Source: Eubacterium sp. AF16-48 (GTDB lineage: Bacteria; Bacillota; Clostridia; Lachnospirales; Lachnospiraceae). From it: DNA of 64,000 nt. Under the pieces are notes generated by a model. It was not told the origin of the DNA and made no database searches. It was given only the letters and a program-made list of their open reading frames with translations. The stretch covers positions 1 through 64,000 of the forward strand of contig NZ_QUHB01000004.1 of NCBI RefSeq assembly GCF_003479405.1, read 5' to 3'. Position 1 is the stretch's first letter. Each line of letters starts with the position of its first letter. A program made the translations under genes and the position numbers. Shown in pieces: positions 8,123 through 16,761 of this stretch.

Positions 8123-9679
8123 ATGAAGAGGATTGTGATTATTGGGGCGGGACCGGCAGGCCTTACAGCTGGTTATGAACTACTGAAAAAAGGTGGATAT
8201 GAGGTTGTTATATTAGAAAAAAGCGATAGAATAGGTGGAATATCCCAGACTGTACGTTATAAGGGCAACCGAATGGATATAGGGGGACATAGATTTTTCT
8301 CGAAGGACGATAGGGTAAATGAGTGGTGGCAGAACATAATGCCTACTCAGGGAGCACCGTCATTTGATGATAAGGTGTTAGGCAGAGAGAAAACTTTAGC
8401 TGACAAGGGACCTGATCCTGAAAAAGAAGACAGGGTAATGCTTGTAAGAAACAGAGTGTCAAGAATTTATTATTCAAAGCATTTCTTTGACTATCCGATT
8501 TCTTTAAAATGGAGTACCTTAAAGAACATGGGATTTGGGACTACAATTAAGGCAGGTTTTAGCTACCTTCATTCAGTATTTAGAAAACTACCGGAAGATA
8601 ATTTGGAGAATTTCTATATAAACAGATTTGGACGTGTGTTATATTCAATGTTTTTTGAAGGGTACACAGAAAAATTATGGGGAAGACATCCAAGGGAAAT
8701 ATCAGCTGACTGGGGAGCACAGCGTGTAAAGGGACTATCCATAACAGCCGTTATTAAGGATGTATTTAAGAAAATTCTTCCAAAGAAAAATGACGGAGAA
8801 GTGGAAACATCACTGATTGAGGAGTATGTTTATCCTAAATTCGGACCGGGACAGCTTTGGGAGGCTGTGGCAGATGACATTGTAAAAATGGGTGGAACTA
8901 TTGTAAAAAATAGTGAAGTTAAGTATTTAAACACTGAAAATGGAAAAATAAAAAACGTTGTTTGTTTAGAAAATGGACAGGAGAAGGTTTATGAGGGAGA
9001 CATATTTATGTCTTCTATGCCTGTTAATGATTTAATTGCAGGAATTAAAGGAAGCGATATTCCGGATATTGTTGCAACATCAGCAGCAGACCTTCCTTTT
9101 AGGGACTTTGTAACTGTAGGTCTTTTGCTTAACAAATTAAATCTTAAGAATGAAACAAAGATTAAAACATTAAACAACATTGTGCCGGACTGTTGGATAT
9201 ATGTTCAGGACACAGGGGTAAAGCTTGGAAGAATACAGATTTTTAATAACTGGTCACCATATATGGTAGAAAAGCCTGACGAAAACGTATGGATTGGTCT
9301 TGAGTATTTTTGCAGAGAAGGGGATGAATTCTGGAACATGAGTGACGAGGAATGCATTAACATGGCAATTAATGAATTGGTTTCAATGGACGTAATTGAC
9401 AGAAATGACGTTATTGATTCTCACAGAGAGCGCATACAGAAGGCATATCCTGCATATTTTGACGGATATGATAACATGGATAAGATAATTGATTATTTAA
9501 ATACTTTTGATAATTTATTCTGCGTAGGAAGAAACGGACAGCACAGATACAACAACATGGATCATTCTATGGTTACTTCCTTTGAGGCGGTTAAGGATAT
9601 TATTAATGGCATACATGATAAAACAAATGTATGGAATGTAAACACAGATAAAGAGTACCATGAAACAAAGGAGCAGTAG
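8123..9679 (+). CDS. NAD(P)/FAD-dependent oxidoreductase
   Basis: A 518-residue flavoprotein. The N-terminus carries the Rossmann FAD signature [14 protein letters not shown] followed by an acidic strand end (VILEKSD) and RIGGISQT, the layout of amine-oxidase/phytoene-desaturase and UDP-galactopyranose-mutase-like enzymes. The C-terminal FAD contact region [17 protein letters not shown] is at about residues 470-488; the stretch NMDHSMVTS is reminiscent of flavoproteins paired with cell-envelope polysaccharide genes. No signal peptide is seen. It lies ten bases before a large membrane protein, with which it probably forms a two-gene operon. The substrate is unknown; cell-envelope glycan or lipid chemistry is a guess from that neighbour. 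Confidence 0.85.
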   Translation: MKRIVIIGAGPAGLTAGYELLKKGGYEVVILEKSDRIGGISQTVRYKGNRMDIGGHRFFSKDDRVNEWWQNIMPTQGAPSFDDKVLGREKTLADKGPDPEKEDRVMLVRNRVSRIYYSKHFFDYPISLKWSTLKNMGFGTTIKAGFSYLHSVFRKLPEDNLENFYINRFGRVLYSMFFEGYTEKLWGRHPREISADWGAQRVKGLSITAVIKDVFKKILPKKNDGEVETSLIEEYVYPKFGPGQLWEAVADDIVKMGGTIVKNSEVKYLNTENGKIKNVVCLENGQEKVYEGDIFMSSMPVNDLIAGIKGSDIPDIVATSAADLPFRDFVTVGLLLNKLNLKNETKIKTLNNIVPDCWIYVQDTGVKLGRIQIFNNWSPYMVEKPDENVWIGLEYFCREGDEFWNMSDEECINMAINELVSMDVIDRNDVIDSHRERIQKAYPAYFDGYDNMDKIIDYLNTFDNLFCVGRNGQHRYNNMDHSMVTSFEAVKDIINGIHDKTNVWNVNTDKEYHETKEQ

Positions 9680-9688
9680 GAGGTAAAG

Positions 9689-11902
9689 ATGCAGTATCTT
9701 ATGTTTGTAGTGGGAATAGTGGTTCCAATAATTTTACTTACATTATTCTTTAAAAAGAAAATATATTTGTCCTATAACAAATATATTTGTTCAGCTATAA
9801 TAGCGGTTTTAATTGCTTTAGTGTTGGAAGTATTTACTTTTAACTTTAATAGTTTTGAAAATACCAGAAGTGATAAAATGACCGTGTCTGCGGATATTAA
9901 GACTTCTGAGGTAAAGTCAGATGGGTATTTAAGCCCTGAGTTATACGGAAGCATTACCAAATCTGCATCCACTGAAAAAAATATATACACATTGGAAATG
10001 CAGGGCGTTGATGCTAAAGTAAATAATATAGACGTTATACCGGATTCTAACGACAGGGCAATAGAATGTAAGGTTTACTATTCTGATGAAGCTGTAAATA
10101 AATATACTGAAAGTGGTGATGAAAGTGTAATTGTGCCGTCAATGAAATCCACGGGACATATGCACCCCCATTTTGCCGGAAAGTGTCGTAATCTGAAAAT
10201 TGAATTAAAGACAGATTTAAACAGTGAAATAAATTCAATTCAGGTTAAATTGAATTACCCGGCAAAATTTTCATTTGATATTTTCAGGGTACTTTTGGTT
10301 GCTGCAATATGCTTTATGGGATTTGTAATATATTTTACAAGAGGAAAAGGATGTTTGCAGTTTAACAGAAATTCAAACCGACAGTTTGCTGCAATTATGG
10401 GACTGGTTGTAGTGGAAATTGTATTTACGGTATTTTTGTCAATTGCCGGGAATTTACAGTTTAACGAAAATGGAAAAATCCAGAGTATTAATTTTCAGGA
10501 TACACAGGACCCGTATCAGGAACTTACATTGGCAATAACTAAAGGAAAGGTTGACCTTAATAGTCTTAATCCGGAAACGGAGATTCAGGAAATGCGGGAC
10601 ATTAAGGAACTACAAAAACTCCAAAATCCTTATGACTGTAGTCAGCGTGATGGATTAACATATAAGTGGGACAGGGCATTTTATAACGGAAAATATTATT
10701 GCTACTTTGGAATAGTGCCTGCACTTGTGTTCTACCTTCCCTATTATCTGGTAACAGGGCATATGCTTAAAACAAAAATTTTAGCACTTTTGCTAGTAGT
10801 GATTATAGAAATGCTTATGGCGGCGTTAGTTTATGCCATAGCAAGTCAGTACAAAAAAAGACTTAACCTGTGGGTGGTTATGGCTGCAATACTAGGTTTT
10901 ACAAATGTGTCAATGGTTCTGTTTTGTATAAACGGAAGTAAATTCTATGAAATAGCAGCTGCCTCGGCGTTAGCTTGTGCATTGGCAGGACTTAATTTTA
11001 TAGTGAGGGCTTTTGATAACAAAAAAATGACAGTGGGAAGCCTTTGCGCAGGGGCAGCTTTTATGGCGTTGTCAGTTGGATGCAGACCTAATTTTATTCT
11101 TGTAAGTTTTGTGGCAGCATGTCTTATGTTAAATGGGCTTGCTAAAAAAGGCGGATATGTTGCAAGTGGAAATAATAAGATAAAGACATATTTAAGCTGT
11201 GTTTTCTCAAAAAGCAATATAACAGCCATATTAGCCATTATTGTACCTTATGTTGTTGTAGGTTTGGGACTTATGTATTACAACTACATAAGATTTGATT
11301 CGCCTTTTGAGTTTGGAGCAAAGTATCAGCTTACGGTTTTTGACACGGGATATTATGGCATGACGGATTTTGGAAAGATTCCGTTAATGATTGCAAGGGC
11401 ATTACTTATTCCACCTACTATCAGTGCAACGTTCCCTTATGTAAATGCAGTATCAGAAAGCAGCAATTATTTGGGATATTATTACGGAATGAGCTATATG
11501 GGAGTTCTTGCTCAACCTATAATGTGGACAGTTATTCTTCTTGGATGGTCCATGAAGCGTGGAATAAAGGATATGGGACATAAAGCTTTTGTTATGTTAT
11601 CAGTGATTGTGGGAATTTTAATGTGTTATGTTACCACAGCAATGGGCGGAACATCCCTGAGATATTCCGTTGACTTTGCATGGTTATTCTTTATTCCTGT
11701 TATTTACATTGTGTTTGACATGTATGACAGGGGAAGAAACAGAAAAATTACAAAGTATATTTTAGTTCTTGTTGGAATATTGACAGTGGCAACAGTTATG
11801 ATAAATGTACTTTTATGTATTTCACCGACATGGAGTAGTATAAGCAGGAAGGTGCCGGAAATTTTTTACAGAATAGAAGAAATGGTGGTATTTTGGAAAT
11901 AA
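9689..11902 (+). CDS. Polytopic membrane protein, possible envelope glycosyltransferase
   Basis: This 737-residue protein has two N-terminal transmembrane helices (about 3-20 and 31-50), an extracytoplasmic beta-rich domain (about 55-200), then roughly eleven further helices. The topology resembles GT-C type or YfhO-like envelope proteins, but I see no certain catalytic motif, so the function is open. An AGGAGG site sits six bases before the ATG. It is cotranscribed with the FAD oxidoreductase and ends at a bidirectional terminator shared with the convergent CYTH gene. Confidence 0.75.
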   Translation: MQYLMFVVGIVVPIILLTLFFKKKIYLSYNKYICSAIIAVLIALVLEVFTFNFNSFENTRSDKMTVSADIKTSEVKSDGYLSPELYGSITKSASTEKNIYTLEMQGVDAKVNNIDVIPDSNDRAIECKVYYSDEAVNKYTESGDESVIVPSMKSTGHMHPHFAGKCRNLKIELKTDLNSEINSIQVKLNYPAKFSFDIFRVLLVAAICFMGFVIYFTRGKGCLQFNRNSNRQFAAIMGLVVVEIVFTVFLSIAGNLQFNENGKIQSINFQDTQDPYQELTLAITKGKVDLNSLNPETEIQEMRDIKELQKLQNPYDCSQRDGLTYKWDRAFYNGKYYCYFGIVPALVFYLPYYLVTGHMLKTKILALLLVVIIEMLMAALVYAIASQYKKRLNLWVVMAAILGFTNVSMVLFCINGSKFYEIAAASALACALAGLNFIVRAFDNKKMTVGSLCAGAAFMALSVGCRPNFILVSFVAACLMLNGLAKKGGYVASGNNKIKTYLSCVFSKSNITAILAIIVPYVVVGLGLMYYNYIRFDSPFEFGAKYQLTVFDTGYYGMTDFGKIPLMIARALLIPPTISATFPYVNAVSESSNYLGYYYGMSYMGVLAQPIMWTVILLGWSMKRGIKDMGHKAFVMLSVIVGILMCYVTTAMGGTSLRYSVDFAWLFFIPVIYIVFDMYDRGRNRKITKYILVLVGILTVATVMINVLLCISPTWSSISRKVPEIFYRIEEMVVFWK

Positions 11903-11943
11903 ATAAGCGGTGGGGAATTTAATTCCCTGCCGCTTATATTTTT
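11903..11943. terminator. Bidirectional terminator between convergent genes
   Basis: ATAAGCGG (11903-11910) pairs with CCGCTTAT (11930-11937) and the stem continues through GGGAATT/AATTCCC. A T-run follows on the plus strand and a T-rich stretch on the minus strand. The last codons of the CYTH gene lie inside the hairpin. Confidence 0.8.
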
Positions 11944-12386
11944 GAAAGATAGCTATTGTGATAGTGTCCGTCATTTGTCACATCTTTTCCAAACCATTTA
12001 GGAGGAACAAAGGAGTTAGCATCTTCAATGGAACTAAACTCAACCTCAACTAGCAGCATACCTGCAAATTTCCCCTCAAATATATCAAGTTCAGCAGTGT
12101 GACCGTCTTCTAAAGGTATAAGAAAACGTGTTTTAGTTATGATATTGCCATCGGCTTTTTCCCGGAGGTGGTAATAACTCTTTTCATTTAAAGGAAGATT
12201 ATATTCTTCCCTTGCCATCATGCCACCGCCTTTATAAGTTAGAAAGTACTCATCATCCTGCTTCCTGATGCGGACTACAGGGGCAGTATTTAAATATGCC
12301 TGTTCTATTTTATGACATTTGTAGTCGTTTAAATTTGCGGGCAAATCAAGGGGAAGATATTTTCTCTCAATTTCCATTGGCTTCAT
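11934..12386 (-). CDS. CYTH-domain protein (triphosphate tunnel metalloenzyme)
   Basis: The N-terminal EIERKYL matches the ExExK signature of the CYTH fold, followed by alternating charged strands (VRIRKQDD, FLTYKGGG, ELDIFEGKF, VEVEF) that line the tunnel. By family such proteins bind a triphosphate and divalent metal, acting as adenylate cyclase, thiamine triphosphatase or inorganic triphosphatase; the short single-domain bacterial form is most often a tripolyphosphatase. I start at the ATG ending at 12386 since AAGGAGG lies seven bases upstream; a longer start at 12434 has no such site. It is transcribed convergently to the membrane protein gene. Confidence 0.88.
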   Translation of the reverse strand: MKPMEIERKYLPLDLPANLNDYKCHKIEQAYLNTAPVVRIRKQDDEYFLTYKGGGMMAREEYNLPLNEKSYYHLREKADGNIITKTRFLIPLEDGHTAELDIFEGKFAGMLLVEVEFSSIEDANSFVPPKWFGKDVTNDGHYHNSYLSKI

Positions 12387-12487
12387 AAATAAAGACCTCC
12401 TTGTACTAATTTGTATACTGATATTGTAACACAAAAGTTAATAAACCTTACGGCAAATAATAAATTTGTTAAAAATTCTTTATAACT

Positions 12488-12515
12488 TTGACACACGGCA
12501 GGTGTATGTTATACT
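12488..12515 (+). promoter_or_regulatory. SigA-type promoter for the DJ-1 gene
   Basis: TTGACA (12488-12493) and TATACT (12510-12515) with a 16-base spacer, about 38 bases before the ATG at 12553. Confidence 0.7.
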
Positions 12516-12552
12516 TGTTTTTGAATTCATATGTTAGGAGGAATAGTGGATA

Positions 12553-13104
12553 ATGAAGACAGTATATGCATTTTTGGCAGATGGAATGGAAGAAGTGGAA
12601 GCTTTGATGGTAATTGATTTGTTAAGAAGAACAAAGAAATTAAATGTTGTTACGGTTTCCGTTAAGGATGATTTGTTAGTGGAAAGCTCCCATAAGATTA
12701 AACTTTTTGCTGACAAAAACATTAACGAGATAGATTTTGAAAAAGGAGATTGCATTTTCCTTCCGGGAGGAATACCGGGGACACCTAATCTTGCAGCCTG
12801 TAAGAAACTGACAGATAATATAGTTGAATATAACAGACAGGGTAAATGGCTTGCAGCTATATGTGCAGCACCAAGTATTTATGGACAACTTGGTTTGTTA
12901 AAGGATGTAAATGCAACAAGCTATCCGGGTTTTGAAGATAAGATGGATTGTAAAAATTATGGTGGCAGAGTTGTAACAGACAAGAATTTTGTTACGGGAA
13001 AAGGACTTGGAGTGGCATTGGAAATGGGACTTGAACTAATAAGCGTGTTGGTGGATGAGGAGACAGCAGGACAGGTGGCAGCTGCAATACAGTTTGACAG
13101 ATAA
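12553..13104 (+). CDS. DJ-1/PfpI family protein
   Basis: A 183-residue class I glutamine-amidotransferase-like protein of the DJ-1/YajL/ThiJ group. The start (VYAFLADGMEEVEAL) contains the conserved acidic Glu near residue 16 that hydrogen-bonds the reactive cysteine, and AAICAAPSIYGQLG (around residue 105) is the nucleophile elbow with that cysteine. Members are reported as chaperones, deglycases or glyoxalases; the activity here cannot be told. A GGAGGA site precedes the ATG. It is monocistronic between its own promoter and a repeat-rich intergenic region. Confidence 0.9.
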   Translation: MKTVYAFLADGMEEVEALMVIDLLRRTKKLNVVTVSVKDDLLVESSHKIKLFADKNINEIDFEKGDCIFLPGGIPGTPNLAACKKLTDNIVEYNRQGKWLAAICAAPSIYGQLGLLKDVNATSYPGFEDKMDCKNYGGRVVTDKNFVTGKGLGVALEMGLELISVLVDEETAGQVAAAIQFDR

Positions 13105-13119
13105 AATAAGCATAAAAGG

Positions 13120-13272
13120 TCAATTCAGCCAAGCCTGAATCACCTAAGCTCGAATACGCTTTGCTTCTTCTCGCTTCGTTGATTCAGCAAAGTAAAATAA
13201 TCAATTCAGCCAAGCCTGAATCACCTAAGCTCGAATACGCTTTGCTTCTTCTCGCTTCGTTGATTCAGCAAA
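13120..13272. repeat. Two 72-bp direct repeats, 81-bp period, with internal inverted repeats
   Basis: Copy 1 is 13120-13191 and copy 2 is 13201-13272, separated by nine bases; they appear identical. Each copy contains CTGAATCA and TGATTCAG, an inverted pair about 45 bases apart. The leading CAATTCAGCCAAGC of each copy recurs inverted at 13334-13347, beyond the terminator. No open reading frame is present. Confidence 0.9.
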
Positions 13273-13275
13273 TAT

Positions 13276-13331
13276 AAAATAAACAAAAAGCAAAATTGGC
13301 TGCAAGCAGCCTTTTGCCTTTTGTTTATTTT
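13276..13331. terminator. Very long terminator-like hairpin
   Basis: AAAATAAACAAAA (13276 on) pairs with TTTTGTTTATTTT (to 13331), and the stem continues through GCAAAA/TTTTGC and GGCTGC/GCAGCC to a two- to four-base loop. The A/T flanks make it bidirectional. The rest of the 400-base gap holds the tig promoter. Confidence 0.8.
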
Positions 13332-13361
13332 ATGCTTGGCTGAATTGTTCAAAAAAACTTA

Positions 13362-13390
13362 GTGACATAGGGGGATTTTCGTGATATAAT
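13362..13390 (+). promoter_or_regulatory. Promoter of tig
   Basis: GTGACA (13362-13367) and a perfect TATAAT (13385-13390) with a 17-base spacer. The leader to the start codon is about 105 bases. Confidence 0.65.
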
Positions 13391-13503
13391 GTTTTTCTGT
13401 GTCAGGGGATATTATGCCCTTATGTTATGTTAAAAAATAAATTTTAAGAATGGATAATTATGGGTGGAGCTCACACCCGGTTAAATCTCAAGGAGGAAGA
13501 ATA

Positions 13504-14784
13504 ATGAGTTTACAGGTAGAAAAGTTAGAGAATAACACAGCAAAACTTACAATCGAGGTAGAGGCTTCAAAATTTGATAAAGCTATTCAGAAAGCTTATC
13601 AGAAAAATAAGAATAAATTTAACATTCCGGGATTTAGAAAAGGAAAAGTACCATATGCTATGGTTGAAAAGATGTATGGTGCAGCAGTATTTTACGAGGA
13701 TGCAGCTAATGAACTTATTTCAGGAGCTTATGCACAGGCAGCAGAAGAATCAGGATTAGAAATTGTTGCACGTCCGGAAATTAACGTTACTCAGATTGAA
13801 AAAGGCAAGCCTTTCATATTTGAAGCAGAAGTTACAACAAAGCCGGAAGTTAAGCTTGGTAAGTACAAAGGAATCAAGGTTGAAAAGGCTGATGTTACAG
13901 TAACAGATGAAGAAGTAGCAGAAGAGCTTGATAAGGTTAAAGAGCAGAATGCAAGACTTGTAGCAGCAGATGATAAGGCTGTTGAAGACGGAGACCAGAC
14001 AACAATCGATTTTGAAGGATTTGTTGATGGAGTTGCATTTGAAGGTGGCAAGGGAGAAGATTATCCTTTAACAATTGGCTCACATTCATTTATTGACACA
14101 TTTGAAGAACAGCTTATTGGAAAGAAAGTTGGAGAAGAAGTTGAAGTTAATGTTACATTCCCTGAAAACTATCAGGCAAAAGAACTTGCAGGAAAGCCTG
14201 CTATGTTTAAGGTAACAATTAAGGAAATCAAAGTTAAGGAATATCCTGAATTAGATGATGATTTCGCTCAGGATGTTTCAGAATTTGATACCTTAGATGA
14301 ATACAAGGAAGATATTAAGAAGAATCTTACAGAAAAGAAAGAAAAAGAAGCTGAAGCTGAAAAGGAAAGCAAGGTTATTGAAGCTATCGTAAATGATGCA
14401 GAAATGGATATACCTGAAAAGATGGTTGAAGCACAGGCTGAACAGATGCTTGAAGAATTTGCACAGAATATTGCTATGCAGGGAATTTCATTTGAACAGT
14501 ATTTACAGTTTACAGGTGCAACAGTTGACCAGATGAAGGAACAGGTTAAGCCACAGGCACAGGCAAGAGTTGAATCAAGCCTTGTTTTAGAAGCAGTTGT
14601 TAAGGCTGAAAACATTGAAGCTACAGAAGAAGAAGTTGAAGAAGAAATCAAGGAAATGGCCGGAAGATACAACATGGAAGCTGACAAGCTTAAAGGTTTA
14701 TTAACAGATAGCGACAAGGAAAATCTTAAGAAAGATATTTGTGCAAGAAAAGCAGCTAAATTTGTTGTAGATGAGGCTAAATAA
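13504..14784 (+). CDS. tig: Trigger factor
   Basis: The ribosome-associated chaperone and peptidyl-prolyl isomerase. The N-terminal ribosome-binding domain has the signature GFRKGKVP (about residue 44), the FKBP-like PPIase domain spans about 150-240 (GDQTTIDFEGFVDG...), and a helical C-terminal chaperone domain rich in Glu/Lys follows. Length (426) is normal. I start at ATG 13504 with AAGGAGGA upstream; an upstream in-frame ATG at 13450 has none. It heads the tig-clpP-clpX-lon-ysxC block, 27 bases before clpP. Confidence 0.97.
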   Translation: MSLQVEKLENNTAKLTIEVEASKFDKAIQKAYQKNKNKFNIPGFRKGKVPYAMVEKMYGAAVFYEDAANELISGAYAQAAEESGLEIVARPEINVTQIEKGKPFIFEAEVTTKPEVKLGKYKGIKVEKADVTVTDEEVAEELDKVKEQNARLVAADDKAVEDGDQTTIDFEGFVDGVAFEGGKGEDYPLTIGSHSFIDTFEEQLIGKKVGEEVEVNVTFPENYQAKELAGKPAMFKVTIKEIKVKEYPELDDDFAQDVSEFDTLDEYKEDIKKNLTEKKEKEAEAEKESKVIEAIVNDAEMDIPEKMVEAQAEQMLEEFAQNIAMQGISFEQYLQFTGATVDQMKEQVKPQAQARVESSLVLEAVVKAENIEATEEEVEEEIKEMAGRYNMEADKLKGLLTDSDKENLKKDICARKAAKFVVDEAK

Positions 14785-14811
14785 TTTAATTATTAAGCAG
14801 GAGGTATAGCA

Positions 14812-15393
14812 ATGGCATTAGTACCTTATGTCATAGAGCAGAATTCCAGAGGTGAACGCTCATATGATATTTATTCAAGATTATTAAAGGATAGAATTAT
14901 CTTTTTAGGAGAGGAAATAAATGATGCAGTGGCTTCTACAGTTGTTGCACAGTTATTATTCTTAGAGTCAGAGGATCCGGGCAAGGATATTCATATGTAT
15001 ATCAACAGTCCGGGAGGTTCTGTTACAGCAGGAATGGCAATATATGATACAATGAATTACGTTAAGTGTGATGTATCAACTACATGCATTGGCATGGCGG
15101 CAAGTATGGGTGCGTTCCTTTTATCCAGCGGAGCTAAGGGAAAGAGATATGCCCTTCCAAATGCTGAAATTATGATTCATCAGCCATTAGGCGGAGCACA
15201 GGGTCAGGCTACAGAGATTCAGATAGCAGCAGAGCATATTTTGAAGACTAAAAAGAAATTAAACGAAATTCTTGCAGCTAATTCAGGAAAGCCGGTTGAA
15301 GTTGTTGAAAAAGATACAGACAGAGATAATTGGTTAAGCGCTGATGAAGCAAAAGAGTACGGTTTGATTGACAATGTAATCAAAGAAAGATAA
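14812..15393 (+). CDS. clpP: ATP-dependent Clp protease proteolytic subunit
   Basis: The serine peptidase chambers of ClpXP/ClpCP. The catalytic Ser98 lies in GMAASMGAF and His123 in MIHQPLGG; the [11 protein letters not shown] oxyanion loop is intact. Length (193) is standard. It has an AGGAGG site and is followed by a weak hairpin before clpX, which may set the clpP:clpX ratio. Confidence 0.98.
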   Translation: MALVPYVIEQNSRGERSYDIYSRLLKDRIIFLGEEINDAVASTVVAQLLFLESEDPGKDIHMYINSPGGSVTAGMAIYDTMNYVKCDVSTTCIGMAASMGAFLLSSGAKGKRYALPNAEIMIHQPLGGAQGQATEIQIAAEHILKTKKKLNEILAANSGKPVEVVEKDTDRDNWLSADEAKEYGLIDNVIKER

Positions 15394-15402
15394 AGATAAG
15401 AA

Positions 15403-15428
15403 TAAGGCACCGCAATTGTGGTGCCTTA
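15403..15428 (+). terminator. Hairpin between clpP and clpX (weak or attenuating terminator)
   Basis: TAAGGCACC pairs perfectly with GGTGCCTTA around an eight-base loop, but only a weak T-rich stretch follows, so partial read-through into clpX is likely. Confidence 0.6.
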
Positions 15429-15461
15429 ACTTGGATTTTATGTCAAAACAGTGAGGTAAAC

Positions 15462-16745
15462 ATGGCAAATAAAAAAATTATTGATGAGAAATTATATTGT
15501 TCATTTTGCGGTAAGCCGGAGAGTCAGACAAGAAGACTTATTGCCGGACCGGAAGGTGTGTATATTTGTGATGAATGCGTTGAAATATGTGCAGGAATCG
15601 TGGAAGAAATGTACCATGAAGAGGAATCCGGTGCTACACAGGAGATAAATCTTTTAAAACCAAAGGAAATTAAAGAATTTTTGGATCAGTATGTTATAGG
15701 TCAGGATGAGGCAAAAAAGGTTTTGGCAGTTTCAGTATATAATCACTACAAACGTGTTTTATCAGACAAGGAATTAGATGTTGAATTGCAGAAATCCAAT
15801 ATTCTTTTGTTAGGACCTACAGGTTCTGGAAAGACATATTTAGCTCAGACATTAGCAAAGATATTAAATGTTCCATTTGCCATTGCAGATGCTACAACTC
15901 TTACAGAGGCAGGATATGTTGGTGAAGATGTTGAAAATATTTTGCTTAAATTAATTCAGGCAGCTGATTATGATATTGAAAAGGCTGAGCATGGAATTAT
16001 ATATATTGATGAAATAGATAAAATTACAAAAAAATCAGAAAATGTTTCTGTCACAAGAGATGTTTCAGGTGAAGGTGTACAGCAGGCATTACTTAAAATA
16101 TTAGAGGGAACAGATGCCAGCGTGCCACCACAGGGTGGAAGAAAGCATCCTCAGCAGGAACTTATACCTATTAATACTACAAATATTTTATTTATTTGTG
16201 GTGGAGCTTTTGACGGATTAGATAAGATTATAGAAAAGAGATTAGATAAAAGTGCAATTGGATTTAATTCACCGGTTCGTGAAAAAAATGACCACAAGAC
16301 AGATGAATTATTCAAGCAGGTTATGCCGGAAGATTTAACTAAATTTGGAATTATTCCGGAATTTATAGGACGAGTTCCTGTTACGGTTTCATTGGATTTC
16401 TTAGATGAAAAGGCATTAGAGAGAATACTTACAGAGCCAAAGAATGCATTGGTAAAGCAGTATAAGAAATTATTTGAATTAGATGGAGTTAAGCTTACAT
16501 TTACAGATGAGGCAATACATGCCATAGCTAAGCTTGCAGTGGAAAGAAAGACAGGAGCAAGAGGACTTAGAGCCATTATGGAAGATGCGGTAATGGATAT
16601 AATGTATGAAACACCATCTGATGACACCATTGAAGAATGTATAGTCAACGAGGATGTTGTAAATGGATTAGCAGATGCAGAAATAAAGTACGCACCTTCA
16701 GGAACTAAACCTAAAACAAAGAAAAAAAGCGGAAAAACCGCATAG
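15462..16745 (+). CDS. clpX: Clp protease ATP-binding subunit ClpX
   Basis: AAA+ unfoldase that feeds ClpP. The N-terminal zinc-binding domain has CSFCGKPE and CDECVEIC (four cysteines), the Walker A is [12 protein letters not shown], the Walker [11 protein letters not shown], and an IGF-type loop (SAIGF) for docking ClpP is visible near residue 265. Length (427) is standard. The lysine-rich tail is typical of clostridia. Lon follows 16 bases later. Confidence 0.98.
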   Translation: MANKKIIDEKLYCSFCGKPESQTRRLIAGPEGVYICDECVEICAGIVEEMYHEEESGATQEINLLKPKEIKEFLDQYVIGQDEAKKVLAVSVYNHYKRVLSDKELDVELQKSNILLLGPTGSGKTYLAQTLAKILNVPFAIADATTLTEAGYVGEDVENILLKLIQAADYDIEKAEHGIIYIDEIDKITKKSENVSVTRDVSGEGVQQALLKILEGTDASVPPQGGRKHPQQELIPINTTNILFICGGAFDGLDKIIEKRLDKSAIGFNSPVREKNDHKTDELFKQVMPEDLTKFGIIPEFIGRVPVTVSLDFLDEKALERILTEPKNALVKQYKKLFELDGVKLTFTDEAIHAIAKLAVERKTGARGLRAIMEDAVMDIMYETPSDDTIEECIVNEDVVNGLADAEIKYAPSGTKPKTKKKSGKTA

Positions 16746-16761
16746 GTATCAAGGAGAAAAT

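Noticed and set aside
13120..13272. Possible CRISPR array or MITE
   Set aside because: There are only two copies with a nine-base spacer and no cas genes. A MITE would need flanking target duplication, which I do not see; it is kept as a repeat only.
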